From: Acanthosepion lycidas | Taxonomy: Eukaryota; Mollusca; Cephalopoda; Sepiida; Sepiidae | NCBI GenBank assembly: GCA_963932145.1 | Contig: OZ010600.1 | Span: 51,714,157 to 51,778,156 of the forward strand | Direction of reading: 5' to 3' | Length of the DNA: 64,000 bases | Shown here: in pieces, positions 12,476-24,465 of the stretch | How the letters are laid out: the number at the start of each line of letters is the position of its first letter | Position numbering within the stretch: the stretch's first letter is position 1 | Program-made: the position numbers and the translations under genes | The notes under the pieces: generated by a model | What the model was told of the DNA's origin: nothing | Seen by the model: only the letters and a program-made list of their open reading frames with translations | Databases searched by the model: none

Positions 12476-12769
12476 GTATGAATTACAAATATTTACAAAA
12501 CTTAGAATATTTAATATAGCTTAGTCTGACACAAGGTCACCACATGGGAACACCCTGTTAGTGTCAATATTTTTTAAAAGAAAACAATAGTCTATAGGCA
12601 AAAAGAATTTAAAAAATAAAAAAATGTAATTCCAAAATTAAAATTGATTTCAACTGCTTTCATGTTTGTAAAACAAGATTGGTCATACTTATTACAACTT
12701 ATAAGTAACTCTATTCAAAATATGCTTTATTCTTACAAATCTTTTTCATCACATTAATAATATTCCTAT

Positions 12770-13270
12770 TTTAACAACATTAATACTTATTATTCATATT
12801 ACCATTCTATTTTATTCCCATTAATAATAACCCCATTTATTTATTACTATCAATAACAGCCCACTGTAAATATTCCTATTAGTAATAACCCTGTGTATTT
12901 ATTCCCATTAATAATAGGCATATGTATTTATTCCTATTAATAACAGCCCAGTATATTTATTCATATTAATAACATACCTGTGTATTTATTCTCATTAATA
13001 ATAGCCCCATGTATTTATTCCCAATAGTAATAGTTCCATGTATTTATTCCAAATTAATAACAGCCCTGTGTATTTTTCCCATTAATAACAGATATGTGTA
13101 TTTATTTCCACTGATATTTGTCCAGTGATTTATTTAAAAAAATGATAGTCATATGTGTTAATACAATTAATAATAGTCATCTGTTTTATTGCCATTAATA
13201 AGAATCATATCCTTTATTCCACACTAATATTAGTCCAATTTTTCATTCAAAATAATAATAGTCTTATATT
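12770..13270. repeat. Degenerate minisatellite, unit about 30 bp
   Basis: Roughly fifteen units of the form TATTTATTCCCATTAATAAT with AGCCCxxTG. It abuts the beta exon at 13287: the acceptor attaatag is itself made from the repeat. Related units lie at 60090-60200 and 60525-60600, upstream of the matching exon at 61224. Confidence 0.85.
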
Positions 13271-13286
13271 TGAATGCCATTAATAG

Positions 13287-13451
13287 GCCACTGCAAAGGA
13301 ATTGCTGATGGTGAATATCCACATCCTTATAATTGCAATAAGTTTATTCTGTGCTTCAACCAACAAATGTTTTTTGGAAGCTGTCCACAAGGAACTCTGT
13401 TTTCTTCAAAAGCAAGATTCTGTGATCACCGAGAAAATGTTGACTGTACAA
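13287..13451 (+). CDS. CBM14 domain exon 2, beta subtype
   Basis: A 165-base phase 1-1 exon encoding a full six-cysteine domain, with CKGIADGEYPHPYNC, KFILCFNQQMFFGSC and LFSSKARFC recognisable and the invariant spacing 13-5-9-12-7. Acceptor attaatag, donor gtaaga. It differs from the exon at 61224 by only about a dozen bases, mostly at the ends, and the 40 bases before the acceptor are almost the same in both places. That marks a recent duplication or gene conversion. The exon sits just after an AT-rich minisatellite. Confidence 0.94.
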
Positions 13452-13749
13452 GTAAGAGACTAATGTTTTTGCTTTTATATTGTATAGTGCATTTTTAAAA
13501 TATTGAAAATTGTTTCAACATTTTACAGTATTGCATTACTGATGTAAATTAGAAATTCCCTTTTTATTTTCATCATTTTCTCAATAAAAATTGTGAAAGT
13601 TATGGTCTTTATTAAAGGATTTAAGAAAAAAAATTGCACAGATTAAATTCTTTTGGAAAAATGATGGGTATCAGAGAATTAATAATTTTCTGGCTTTCTT
13701 GTATGCACAAAGGTATATTTTATATAAAAAAATCATACATTAAACCTAT

Positions 13750-14580
13750 ACAGGGTGCAATGGATAAACTGTCGTCTAAGTTATGCAAAAATGAAAATAA
13801 CACTAACAACTAATTTTAACAGATATATTTACCAAAATTACACAAAAATATCTTGAAATGTTAAAGAGTAAATTTATTCAATAAAATTGCCAATGACTTC
13901 AACCATGGCCTCCAGGCGACTTCGGAATCTCTTGCAACTCTTCTGTATGGTCTCCTTATTTAAGTTGGTGAATAATGCTATAATTCTTGCCTTCAGTTCA
14001 TCTTTGGTGTTACAAGGAGTTTTGTGGATCTCTTGCTCAACTGCACACCACACATAATAATCAAGAGGTTGCAGTCTGGGGTGATGTGGTCACAAAAATT
14101 GTCTTCTGCTTGTGCGGCATGGTGCATAGTTCTGTTGCCAAACATAGGATCTTCCAGCATCCACCCTCTTGACCCAGGGCAGCACTACCTCCTCAAAGCA
14201 TTTGATATAGGTCTCCATATTGAGGCTGAAGACCTCACCAAAAAATCAGTTCTTTTCTTATCAAAACGATCAAAGTGAGTTTTCCGAGCTATCATACATT
14301 CATAATCACCATTCGACTCATCCAACTCTTTCTGCACTGTCCTCAGATTGAGACCCAAACACTTTGAAATGTTTTTCTTTGAGCTTCCAGTGCAAATGCC
14401 AAGTAGTACTGCATGTGGTTTCCAAATTTCTAGTCAAGTGAATTGCGTCATGGTGCTCTTTTTCTCACAGATGGTGCCCAATTAATGCTACTATACCATG
14501 CAGTCAAAAAAATCAAAAATAAACAATGCACATGTGCAAAATTAAAATTATGAAATGGTGACAATTTACCCATCTCACAC
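13750..14580 (-). pseudogene. Tc1/mariner transposase remnant
   Basis: On the minus strand the C-terminal part of a mariner-like transposase is readable: VDAGRSYVWQQNYAPC, an in-frame stop, PLDYYVWCAVEQE, then ETIQKSCKRFRSRLEAMVEV and a stop after NFIE. Imperfect terminal repeats flank it (TGCAATGGATAAACTGTCG on the left; the complement TGAGATGGGTAAATTGTCA on the right). The N-terminal half is badly decayed. The family acts by cut-and-paste at TA sites; this copy is dead. Confidence 0.8.
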
Positions 14581-14599
14581 TATATATATATATATATAT

Positions 14600-14638
<39 letters not shown>

Positions 14639-14670
14639 TAGATATAGATATAGATATAGATACGTGTGTG
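14580..14670. repeat. (TA)n, (GATA)n and GATATA microsatellite
   Basis: About 20 bases TA, nine GATA units, then GATATA and a short GT run, directly after the mariner remnant. Confidence 0.95.
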
Positions 14671-14929
14671 TGTGTTTTGAACAATAAAAAATATTAAAAA
14701 ATTAAAATTTTCGGACACAACAGGTATTAATGTTTTTTGTTTTATTATTTCAATTAGGTTCCTTGACTAGTTTTGGCCAGCATGGCCATCATCAGGAAAA
14801 AAAAATCCCTGCTTGTTAGTAGCAGTGAACTACAGGAGTGAATGATTGTCTCTGAAGAAAGTATACTTTATTTGTAGTTTTCATTTATTTTTTTATCGTT
14901 AATTTTGATCAATCCTTGTGTTGGTTAAA

Positions 14930-15990
14930 CGGCCTCTTTCAAGTTGCTTTTAAGATAGAGGCTGGGAAATTCCTGACTCTCAGAATTCCCTTCTTGGTCA
15001 TTTTGACAGTTTTATCGATGCTGGGAATGGGATGTGTGTGTTAAGTGTATGTTATCTTTTAGTTTTGGGGGAGTGTGCGTGATGTCTGCATGTATATATA
15101 TTTGTATGAGTGTGTGTATAAGTGTGAGACCTCAACACCTCTGCAAGCATGTCTTGTGTCGGTGAGAAATGTGGATAGGGCTTGATTTATGGGGTTATAT
15201 ATTAATTCTATCTGTGTGGTTAAATTTGTGGTTAAGTCTATTTGGACAAAGTGTTTTGAGGCACAAAATCCACTTGTCTTCATGTTCCTCTAGTATTTTT
15301 CTAACGTTATCTTTTCTGTCTATTTTTTCAATTATAGTGAATTTTGCATGGCTTTTAAAATCATGTTTCTCTTGGCAGAAATGTTGTTCTACAGGTAATC
15401 ATCTTTCATGGGTAGCTAACTTGATCCAATTCAGATAATTATTAATTCTGTGGGAAACATTTTCCCACATATTGTTTCTGGCATAGTGTGCATTCTAATT
15501 AGTAAATTAGTAAATTATGACTTCTACAGTTAGAGTTGTGGTAAATTTTGAAAGTAGATTTAGTGACTGAGCTAGTGAACGAATTGGTATGTCTAATGTG
15601 GTTACAACATAGGCACCTTTTGTTGTTACATGGTTGGAAAAATCCTGTTGTTTTTATTTTTGGTTTATTACAGGTTACCTTTTCATCTGAAATTTGGTTA
15701 TTACCTATAATCTCTTTAAGGTACTTAGGTCTACAAAATGCTAGAAGACCAGATCCTCAAACAAAGTTTTTAGGTTTGGTTTGAGATGTAGTATTTCCCA
15801 GTAACTTTTGATTATCTGAGATAGTGGAGGAAGAGTGGGGTTGAAAGGGTTTACTAGAGGGATGTGTCGGGATTTATTTTTAATTTTATACATTAGGGTG
15901 TCTTCTCTAGGTGTGGAAATTGCTTTATTTATTTGTTCCCTGATTAGGTGTTGTTTATATCCACTTGTGAATTGATGCTCAAGATTTTTA
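14930..15990 (-). pseudogene. Penelope-like retroelement fragment with GIY-YIG region
   Basis: The minus strand reads, from 15990 down: TSGYKQHLIREQINKA, LVNPFNPTLPPLSQIIKSYW (the FNP...I...W segment after the Penelope-type reverse transcriptase), then, near 15430-15170, LPVEQHFCQEKHDFKSHAKF and EEHEDKWILCLKTLCPNRLN. The last pieces match the C-terminal half of the GIY-YIG endonuclease of Penelope-like elements (QHFN..H......E..WI..L.TL.P.GLN). Stops are present and the 5' part is missing. Confidence 0.75.
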
Positions 15991-16018
15991 GTGTGTTCTT
16001 CATTGTTATGAAGGATAT

Positions 16019-16019
16019 A

Positions 16020-16069
<50 letters not shown>

Positions 16070-16110
16070 GGATATATGTATATATATTATATATATATAT
16101 ATATTTGATG
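16019..16110. repeat. (TA)n microsatellite with ATGAAGGATA duplication
   Basis: Two TA tracts (16019-16065 and 16083-16105) separated by ATGAAGGATATATG, which copies the sequence just before the first tract. Confidence 0.93.
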
Positions 16111-16362
16111 TGAAATTTTCACCATATAATGTTCAATCTATGATATTAATATTCACCACTGAATTAAGTACATTGACAATGAAAGATTATGTGAAAAAAT
16201 AAATATTTTTTATGTGAAATAAATACATGTTTAATTATTAGGCTACAGACATACACACACACATACACACACACACAAACACACACAAATGCAAGATAAA
16301 ATTAATTATACCAACACTTCAGTTAATTCATTTTTTACTTTAAGCTCAATATTGTTAGTATG

Positions 16363-16365
<3 letters not shown>

Positions 16366-16401
<36 letters not shown>
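16366..16401. repeat. (TA)n microsatellite
   Basis: About 18 TA units, followed by ATGACGTCATAT, a short palindrome. Confidence 0.95.
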
Positions 16402-16402
<1 letters not shown>

Positions 16403-17040
16403 GACGTCATATATTATGAAATGGACAAAGTCCGACAATTTATTTATTAAAGACATTTTTATGTTTAACGTTATAGATACAAGTATTTAAGTAAATGCTC
16501 TGTTTATAATAAACAGTATTAAATAACATTTACCGGCCTGAATGTCCGAGAAATTTTCATAGAACGAATATCCTCTTTCTGTGTGTGTGTGTGTGTGTTT
16601 TTATGTGTGTGAGTGCATGTGTGTGTGTGTAACAAAGTAGTCTTAATTTGTTTAATTTTCTTATAATAAACATTGTCATTATTAATTTTGCACTAAATTC
16701 AGTTTTTTTCATCTTATTTTGTTGAATATGAAGAAATAAACAGAATGTTTTATTTTAATATGTATTTTTCAGTTAAAGAATTTGTTTATTAAAGTTTTCA
16801 TTTAGTAACATTTATTATTAAATACACCAAAATATATCGTTTATCATTAAAATGTGCCATCATATTTAATACCCTTTGTAGAACTGAAGAAACATCCTTA
16901 AGTGAGCCACTTTTTTTGTCATTATATAATTGTGGTTATATAGCCACCAGTGAATCTTGACTATCACTTAGACCACCAATATATACAGGCTGTATATAAA
17001 ATCCTAAATTGTTGGGATATTTATCTGATATGTCTCTCAC

Positions 17041-18620
17041 CTGTATGATATAAATATTACAAGGAAACTAATATAAGAAAACTATTTGAAAATACTGAAT
17101 CTGTCAACATAATGTCCTACCTTAAAGAAATAGATTTATACCAAAACATATAACATCTACAACAGATCATGTACATACTATATATCTATAAAGTGTATGG
17201 TTACCTTGAAAGTATAAAATGATGTATAACATATCTGTAGTTGATGATATACAATTGCATTCAAAATATATTTAGTTGAAGGCAAAAAATTGTATTAAAA
17301 ATATTTAGATTTTAGTATTAAATAACCCATAGAGGTTAATGTGTTGCTAAATAAAATCATCCAATCAAAAAAAAACCTCTAAATGATAAATATTTTTCTG
17401 CTAAATAGGGAATTTTTTTTTAACTTGGGCATTATATGAAATGCTGCTCAAAAGTTTTGAATATACAGATCGTAGAATGGATATTGCTGTAGAAAATGAA
17501 ACCAGCTAACAGTTCAAATTTCTACAGAGGCTAATGTATTCAATTCACTTTAATACTCTTAGGAAAGACATCAGTCCATCTCTTCATTTCTCCCCGAACT
17601 ATGGGTTAAATAGCAAGGAAGTTTGTCTTCTTTAGCATTGGTAAAACAACCAATAAAAGAAGAGGACAATTCTGAATTCAAAACATTGGAAAATGAAAGA
17701 AAACCACACTTTTCCAATAACTGGCATAGAAATATAATCGTCGCCTGCAGTGTGGTAAAGGTTAAAAATACAGAAAAAGTCAACATAATGTCCTAAGTTA
17801 AAGAAATAGATTTATACCAAAAGATATAACTCCTACAACAGATCATGTACATACTATATATCTATAAAGTGTATGGTTACCTTGAAAGTATAAAATGATG
17901 TATAAAATATCTGTAGTTGATGATATACAATTGCATTCAAAATATATTTAGTTGAAGTCATAAAATTGGGTTCAAAATATTTAGTTTTCTGCATTAAATA
18001 ACCCATAGAGGTCAATATAGTTCTAAACAAAATCACCAAACTAAAGATAAACCCACAATTTTTTTTTTGCTAACCAGGAAATCTTTTTAAAATTTGACAT
18101 TATATAGGCCACACATATCTCACACATTCATACTTGCTGAAGAATAAAAATCAACCAACATGTACTCACTTGCCAAGATGTACTTACTTAATGTACTCAC
18201 TTGCCAAGATGTACTTACTTAATGTACTCACTTGCCAAAATGTACTTACTTAATATACTCACTTGTAAAGATGTACTTACTTAATGTACTCACTTGTAAA
18301 GATGTACTTACTTAATGTACTCACTTTCCAAGATGTACTTACTTAATGTACTCACTTGTAAAGATGTACTTACTTAATGTACTCACTTGCCAAGATGTAC
18401 TTACTTAATGTACTCACTTGCCAAGATGTACTTACTTAATGTACTCACTTGTAAGATATAAATACTATAAAGAAACTGACATTTGAAAATAGCTGCAGGT
18501 ATACAATTGCATTCAAAATATATTTAGTTGAAGCCATAAAATTGTGTTCAAAATAATTTAGATTTCAGCATTAAATAATAGGTGTTGATATTGTCTCTAA
18601 ACCTAATCAACTAAACCAAA
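17041..18620. repeat. Intronic duplication, about 680-bp spacing, three copies
   Basis: A block with AGATTTATACCAAAA, CAACAGATCATGTACATACT and GTATGGTTACCTTGAAAGTA occurs at about 17100-17350 and 17778-18050. A third, shorter piece with ATACAATTGCATTCAAAATA is at 18495-18590. Copies are over 90 percent alike in their best parts by eye. No coding content. Confidence 0.85.
18160..18452. repeat. 31-bp minisatellite, about 9.5 copies
   Basis: Unit ATGTACTCACTTGCCAAGAT plus GTACTTACTTA repeats with few changes (CC to TA at the GCC position). It interrupts the third copy of the 680-bp duplication, lying between its left flank and the remainder. Lies 370 bases before the exon at 18822. Confidence 0.95.
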
Positions 18621-18821
18621 TCTTATATAAGTTCTATGTCTCGTTTTTTTATATGGTTATAAATAAGTGGTAGTTACTGTAATTTCTTTCCTTTATACTA
18701 ATTTATTTGTTTTTTGTTTTTATCATGTTTCTCTAAATGTATCCAGGTTACAACATCTCATCTGAAATTATCCAGATCAATCATAAGTCGTATATACAAC
18801 AGTTTTCTTTTTTCTTGACAG

Positions 18822-18872
18822 ATCGGCTTGCACATAAAAGCACAAGTGCGGTGGAAACAACGTCAGTTGCAT
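18822..18872 (+). CDS. Short Ser/Thr linker exon
   Basis: Fifty-one bases between a long pyrimidine tract ending tgacag and a consensus donor gtaagt, phase 1-1. It reads RLAHKSTSAVETTSVA, a small polar segment with no cysteines. In frame it continues to the linker exon at 25482, so the two would give one spacer of about 41 residues before the beta domain at 26462. The following 6.6-kb intron holds a retroelement insertion. Confidence 0.65.
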
Positions 18873-19271
18873 GTAAGTTAAAAGTTTATGAAATTTAAAA
18901 GCATGCAAAAATATATTTAAAAAAAATGAACTATCAAATTTTTAATTGCTTGATCTGCTTATTTTTTTTTGTTTTTTTACAGAGGGTCTGAGTGACAACA
19001 CTGACAATGAATTTCTGTTTATAAATAGTGCAAATCAGTGCTTCGCCACAAGTGTTCCCCAGAACTTTTGAATTCCACAAGAGGTTACTAGGGGTTCCAT
19101 AAGAAACAGTGATAAATAGGCTAAATGCATTTTTGAGTAATTGTTGTTTAATTTTATATTTTTAATTTTACTCTACACGTATGGATATTGTTGTAAAATC
19201 ATGATTATTATAATAAATTATACAGACATTGGTTACTTATTTTTATATTTTGTACATGTTACTGACTCATG

Positions 19272-19354
19272 GAAAGTAGTATGCATTCAACTGCTTCATG
19301 GGCAATAGCTGTAGCTATTTATAGTTTTTGTGACTTCTTATGTAAATGAGTCAT
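19272..19354 (-). repeat. Left LTR-like direct repeat of the Gypsy element
   Basis: GAAAGTAGTATGCATTCAAC and TAATAGCTGTAGCTATTTAT-type text matches 23311-23394 at roughly 88 percent. On the minus strand this is the 3' side of the element. True LTR borders are not clear, so the LTR may be longer. Confidence 0.65.
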
Positions 19355-22300
19355 CTAATCTCCCTGTACCAATGTGGTTTTATCCCCTTATTTTCTCTGG
19401 TACTTCTTCCTCGCTCACTCATATAACTATCAACCAACCAGCCCTGGAGAGCGAGAGGAAGATCAAGAAGCCACTGGAGCAACTCAGTGGTGGACACTCT
19501 CAGAGCTCATGAGATATCTCTCCTCCAGGCCACTCGCATTGCTGCTGATAGACAACTGTGTCTCCCCGCAACGCCTAACAGCACAAGTGGAAGGAAAAAC
19601 TAAACTAAAACTAAACTAAACTTCTTCTGGAAGTTTTTGTCTCCTCACTATCTTCCTTCCTCTCTCTAAGTGATTGTCTAGATATGGGGGATCTTGATCT
19701 TCTTCTTCTTTCATAGGAGTGTTCCTCCAGCAATTGTCCTTGTTCCTCTTCAGAATCTATATCACTTTTGATTTCACTGTCTAGTTTGTCTTGCCTTGAC
19801 ATGACCCTTTCATCTTTATTACTTTCAGGCTCACTGCACATTTCTTCATCGCTATCAAGTTGCAATATAACTTGGTCTGTATGCGCTAATATCCCATTTC
19901 CATTCTTTTCTATTATCCTTAGCGTTCTGTCCACTTTGCATCATGAATCTTGCCGCTTGTACATTAGATTCACTATTCTTTTTGTACCATAGTTTTTCAT
20001 TGGTAGCATAGGACATGACCAATAGAGCTCTAATTTGTCTACCCATGAGGCTGGATGGGCTTTTTGATCTTCTATCATGTGGTATTATCCTATAGCTTAG
20101 CAACAATCTAAGAAGAAATGTTTCTATCTTTTCTTTCCATTGTAAAAATATTTTAAACCTTTTTTTTTATAGTTTGCACCATCCTTTCTTCTAATCTGTT
20201 TGATTGCAGATGGTACAGGGGGGGATATATAGTTTGCATCCAATTTTGTTCAATCATTGGCATAATTCCTCATTACAGAACTCTGGGGTGCTGTGAGAGG
20301 CTAGCATTTTCGGAATTCAATTTCTTGAAAATATGATCCTTAACACTTTTTTCATGGTCAAACTTCTTTTGTTGGAGATCTGTATTACTTTTGGCCAGTC
20401 TGAATATGAATCTACCAGTATTAGTAATAATTCCACTCCATTAACATGGCCATGATCCACATGTATTCTGTCCCAAGTTTGGGACTCTTTAGGCTACGTT
20501 TGTGTTTTTATCTGTCTAAAATTTCTTCTGGCATCACACAATTTACACCTTTTTATGTATTCTTTTACATCTGTAGAATAGCCTGGCCACCATGCCTCTA
20601 GCCTTAATCTCCTTAATCTCTCTGCAATGAACATCACAATGTATATTTTTTATAAATTTGCTCCTTTCCATTTCAGGCAGAACCACTATGTCTCCATTAC
20701 AAATTACACCATTTTCTATGGTTAACTTGTATTTAACCTCTTTAAAATGCCTTTCTGCCTATGAGCAATTATTCCACTTATTATTCTTTATCCTGAACAA
20801 TGTACTGCTCAATATGGGATCTCGCTTCATATCCTCAGCTAATTTGTCTATTGACAAAATATCAGTTTCGACCCAATATTAGAAAGTATCTTTGAATTTC
20901 TCCTCCTCTTTCTCACTTTCAGAAGTAATAAACTTCAATCTCAACAAAGTATATACATAAAGAATGGTATTGCCTTTCATGTACTCAATATCAAAGTCAA
21001 ACGCCATTAACATTAAGGCCCATCTTAGAATTCTAGACAACGTAACCATAGGAAGTTCTTTCCTAGCAATAAATATGAATTCTAAAAGTCTATAGTCAGA
21101 ACTTAGTAGAAATTTCTTTCCAATCAAAAGCCGACAAGTTCTATTTGTTGTCCATATTATGTGCAACTCTTCTATTTCAATATTTGAGTAATTCAATTCA
21201 GCTTTTGACAATTTTCTCAAAAGATACATAATAGGAGGACCATCCTGAGCTAATATTCCTGAAATTGAGTGTTCACTTGCATCAGTTGTTATTGCTATTT
21301 CCTTTCTAGGGTCAAAAATTTTTACTATTATCTTCTTTGCCAGAACAACTTTCAAATTTTCAAATGCCACTTGTTCTTTTGACCAAATAAATTCCACATT
21401 CTTTTTTTTCTTAAAGCAGCAAAAAGTTTCTGTAAATTCAGAGTATCACTCTACATATCATCTATAGAAATTTACAAGTCCTAAGAAAGATTCCAATTCT
21501 TTTTGTTCGTAGATACTTCAACTTTTAATATTTTGTTACTTAACAAGTTGTCTGGTAGCCTTCGTTAGATATGGAATATTCCAAAAATGATATTTTTTTT
21601 AGTGTTGTGCACATATATTTTTTTTTCATTAATTGCTAATCCAGCATTTTTTAAACTTATTCAAAACCATAGTAGCATCCATTTTAATTCTTCATTAATA
21701 GTACCAACACAAATGTCATCCTGATAGCATATTGTATTTTTTATATTGCTACCAATAACTTGCTCTATAGCCCTTTGAAAAATTACACTTGCAGTTTTAA
21801 TTCCATACAGCACCTTTTTCAATCTTAATAAGCCTATTAGCACGTTTATTATTGTGACTTCTTTAAAGTCTTTGTCAAGAGGTATTTTGATGGTATGCTG
21901 ACTTTAGCTCAATTTTAGATGTTTTCATATACGCAAGGGAGTTCAAAGCCCATTCTACGTTAGGGATAGGATATGAGTCTGCACATATTTTGTGGTTTAC
22001 CCCTATTTTGTAGTCACCACAAATGAACAGATCCCTATCTTTCTCTCTTAAAATTATTAACAAGGAAGCACATTTGCTTTCTCCTGGTGGAATTTGTTCA
22101 AGTAGGTCTTATTCCAGTAATTTTTTTTAGTTTTTCCACAACTATTAGTAGCAGATGAACTGGCACTTTTCATGCATCAAAATATGAGGGGGAGACATTT
22201 TCTTTTAGTCTTTACTTTGCTTCATAGTTTTTTTTTAAATTCCTGTTACTTCTGCCTTGACTTTGTTTACTAATTTTGTCGAATTTATGTTCAATACATC

Positions 22301-23310
22301 ATTTCCTATTAGACCATGATTCATTTCACAGTTTGCCATGATAACTGGTAATACATCAAACTTATTTTTTAGTTACACATAGGCTTTGAAATAGCCTAAT
22401 GGTTTTATCACAAATCCATTGAACTGATTCAACAGGACAAGGCTTTTCTTTAATTTTGGTTTTCCTATTTTCTTCCAGAAATTTCTGGGTATTAACATTA
22501 CATCACTTCTCGTATCTAGTTGCATTTCCAATAATACATTATTGATTCAAATTTTTAATAATACTTTTTCATTTTTTTTTTCTTCAAAGAAAAGACATTC
22601 ATACTTATTTCCTCTTTTGTTGGACTGTATCTACATTTTTCTTTTTGGATTTACACATACATTTAAAATGATTCATTTTGAAATACTTTTCACATTTTTT
22701 TTTATATACCAGACATTTTTGTTTTTCTTCTTGATGTTGGTATCCACAAAAAGTAGACCTTATTTTAACTTATTTCTTTATAGCATATATGTCCATTTCC
22801 TCTACAAGATCCATAATATTTGTTCTATTGAATTTTCCAATTAATTCTTGTTGCTGAACAAATTCAACACACTGTTCTAGTGACAACTTTTTTAGCTGTA
22901 AATGCATTAGAGACATTTGCTGATACTACTCATTTTGAAGGCCATTTACCAATTTCATTTAGATCAAATCTTCTTTGATTGACTGGTTTTCTGATCTCAG
23001 TTTCTCAAATTCACAATATATAGTGGCCTGTTTTAAACGATGATCATATTCGATAACTGGTTCATTCATTTTTTTGAGAAATACTCATAAGCTTAACTCT
23101 CTCAGCATTCACTAGTTTTTTCTTGAGTGCTATGTTTTTCAATATTAGTTCATATCATCAAAGGTCATTTCCTCCAACTGTTTTGGGTATGCAATTGATG
23201 ATACTTTTATAATGGTCTCACAAGCAGCAGTTGCCAAGGAGAGATCAGTTATTTGGTTTTCTCCTCTTTCTTTAGATATTAGTGATGCCATTGTAGTGTA
23301 ATGTTACCCC
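19355..23310 (-). pseudogene. Decayed Ty3/Gypsy LTR retrotransposon
   Basis: On the minus strand, in order: a gag-like start near 23293 (MASLISKERGENQ), an aspartic protease site near 22530 with LDTRSDV (Gly of the usual DTGS replaced), reverse transcriptase 22060-21440 (IELKSAYHQ; GIKTASVIFQRAIEQV; YQDDICVG in the catalytic position), RNase H 21397-20880 (ITTDASEHSISGILAQDG), integrase about 20640-20100 (WDRIHVDHGHVNGVELLLI). Stops and frameshifts occur throughout, so it is inactive. The domain order PR-RT-RH-IN is that of Ty3/Gypsy. Element-free host sequence resumes outside 19272-23394. Confidence 0.85.
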
Positions 23311-23394
23311 AGAAAGTAGTATGCACTCAACTGCCTCAGGAGTAATAGCTGTAGCTATTTATAGTCTTTGTGACTTCCTACATAAATGAGTCAC
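23311..23394 (-). repeat. Right LTR-like direct repeat of the Gypsy element
   Basis: Partner of 19272-19354; on the minus strand this is the 5' side, just before the gag-like start. The complement reads TGGGGTAACATTACAC directly inside, where a primer-binding site starting TGG would lie. Confidence 0.65.
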
Positions 23395-23819
23395 TTCACT
23401 GCATGTTTACAGACTTTTTTGCGAATGCAAACCTCGGGGTGAAGTTTCATAAGCAACAAATATGATTTTTAGTTTTGCATTGCCAATAAATTTGGCAAAA
23501 AATGAAGTCATTTTTTACTTAAACCAGTTATCTGAAAATAAAAGTATATTATGTTTACTATGTAAATTATGATAAAAATATAAAACAGATCAATATTAAT
23601 GATGGTATATAATATTTTTTATGCAGGGGTTTCCTGAGATATGAAAACTATTTCAAGATTTCCACAAGGGTAAAACAATTGAGAAATGCTGATGTAAATT
23701 ATAAATAATGACAATGGAATTGTTACCTTTAAAATGGGAATGGTTATATTTACTTTACAACAATGCCTTCAAAAAAGGCATGAATCCACTTCTCCTTGCT
23801 CACATGCCAGTTTCTTCTT

Positions 23820-24210
23820 TTATATGCTGTATCCCTTCTGGTCTTGGGGGCCATGGCTCTCCACAACTTCCTTTGGTTTGTAAAGTAATATTTGTCTCCT
23901 TGTTATCCCTTCCAGCCCCTGTTCTGCCATCCATTTGCACATGCTTCATGGTAAAGCCTTGTTAACTTAATTCTTTGCTTTGATCCCCCACCACCGAACA
24001 TCATAAAATTTTGAATACGCCATCAGTTATTTCAGAGAAACACTTCTGTGAAATCCCTTTCAAAGGCATCTTCTTTTATATGTCATGTCCATCAGGACAT
24101 GAGCGATCATGGCTCTCCACAGCTTACTATACTTTGTAACTATAAACAAAATGTGTCTCTTTACTATCACTCCCAATTCCTTTTCTGCTATCCATTTATA
24201 CAAGCTTGTT
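23820..24210. repeat. Tandem pair of an unclassified repeat
   Basis: CATGGCTCTCCACA, CTT..TTTG and GTCTCCTTGTTATCCCTTCC at 23850-23960 recur with changes at 24110-24210. A third relative is at 34365-34430 (GGATCTCTACAGATTACTGC). Open frames over it carry no known domain. Confidence 0.65.
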
Positions 24211-24465
24211 AACTATGTTGGTCACTGTTCCCCTTTGCTTCTCTTGACTTCCATATGTCCTGTTATTGTCAAATTCTTCAAGCTCTCTTTTCTCATTATT
24301 TTTCCCCAAAATTTCAACTATATCATTCTGGTTCTAATTGTATGTGTCCTTTTTGTCACTATTTTCCTCATTGCTCACATGCTCCATCCATTGTATTCTC
24401 AGCATCCTTCCAAAAAAATTTCTGAACTTTATTACAAAAGAGAATTTTCTGAAATTTTAAGCTTA

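Noticed and set aside
18982..19075. Possible exon after a strong T-tract and acag, beginning AGGGTCTGAGTGAC
   Set aside because: Joining it in phase 1 to the exon at 18822-18872 gives an immediate TAG stop, no donor follows, and the stretch runs into repeat sequence.
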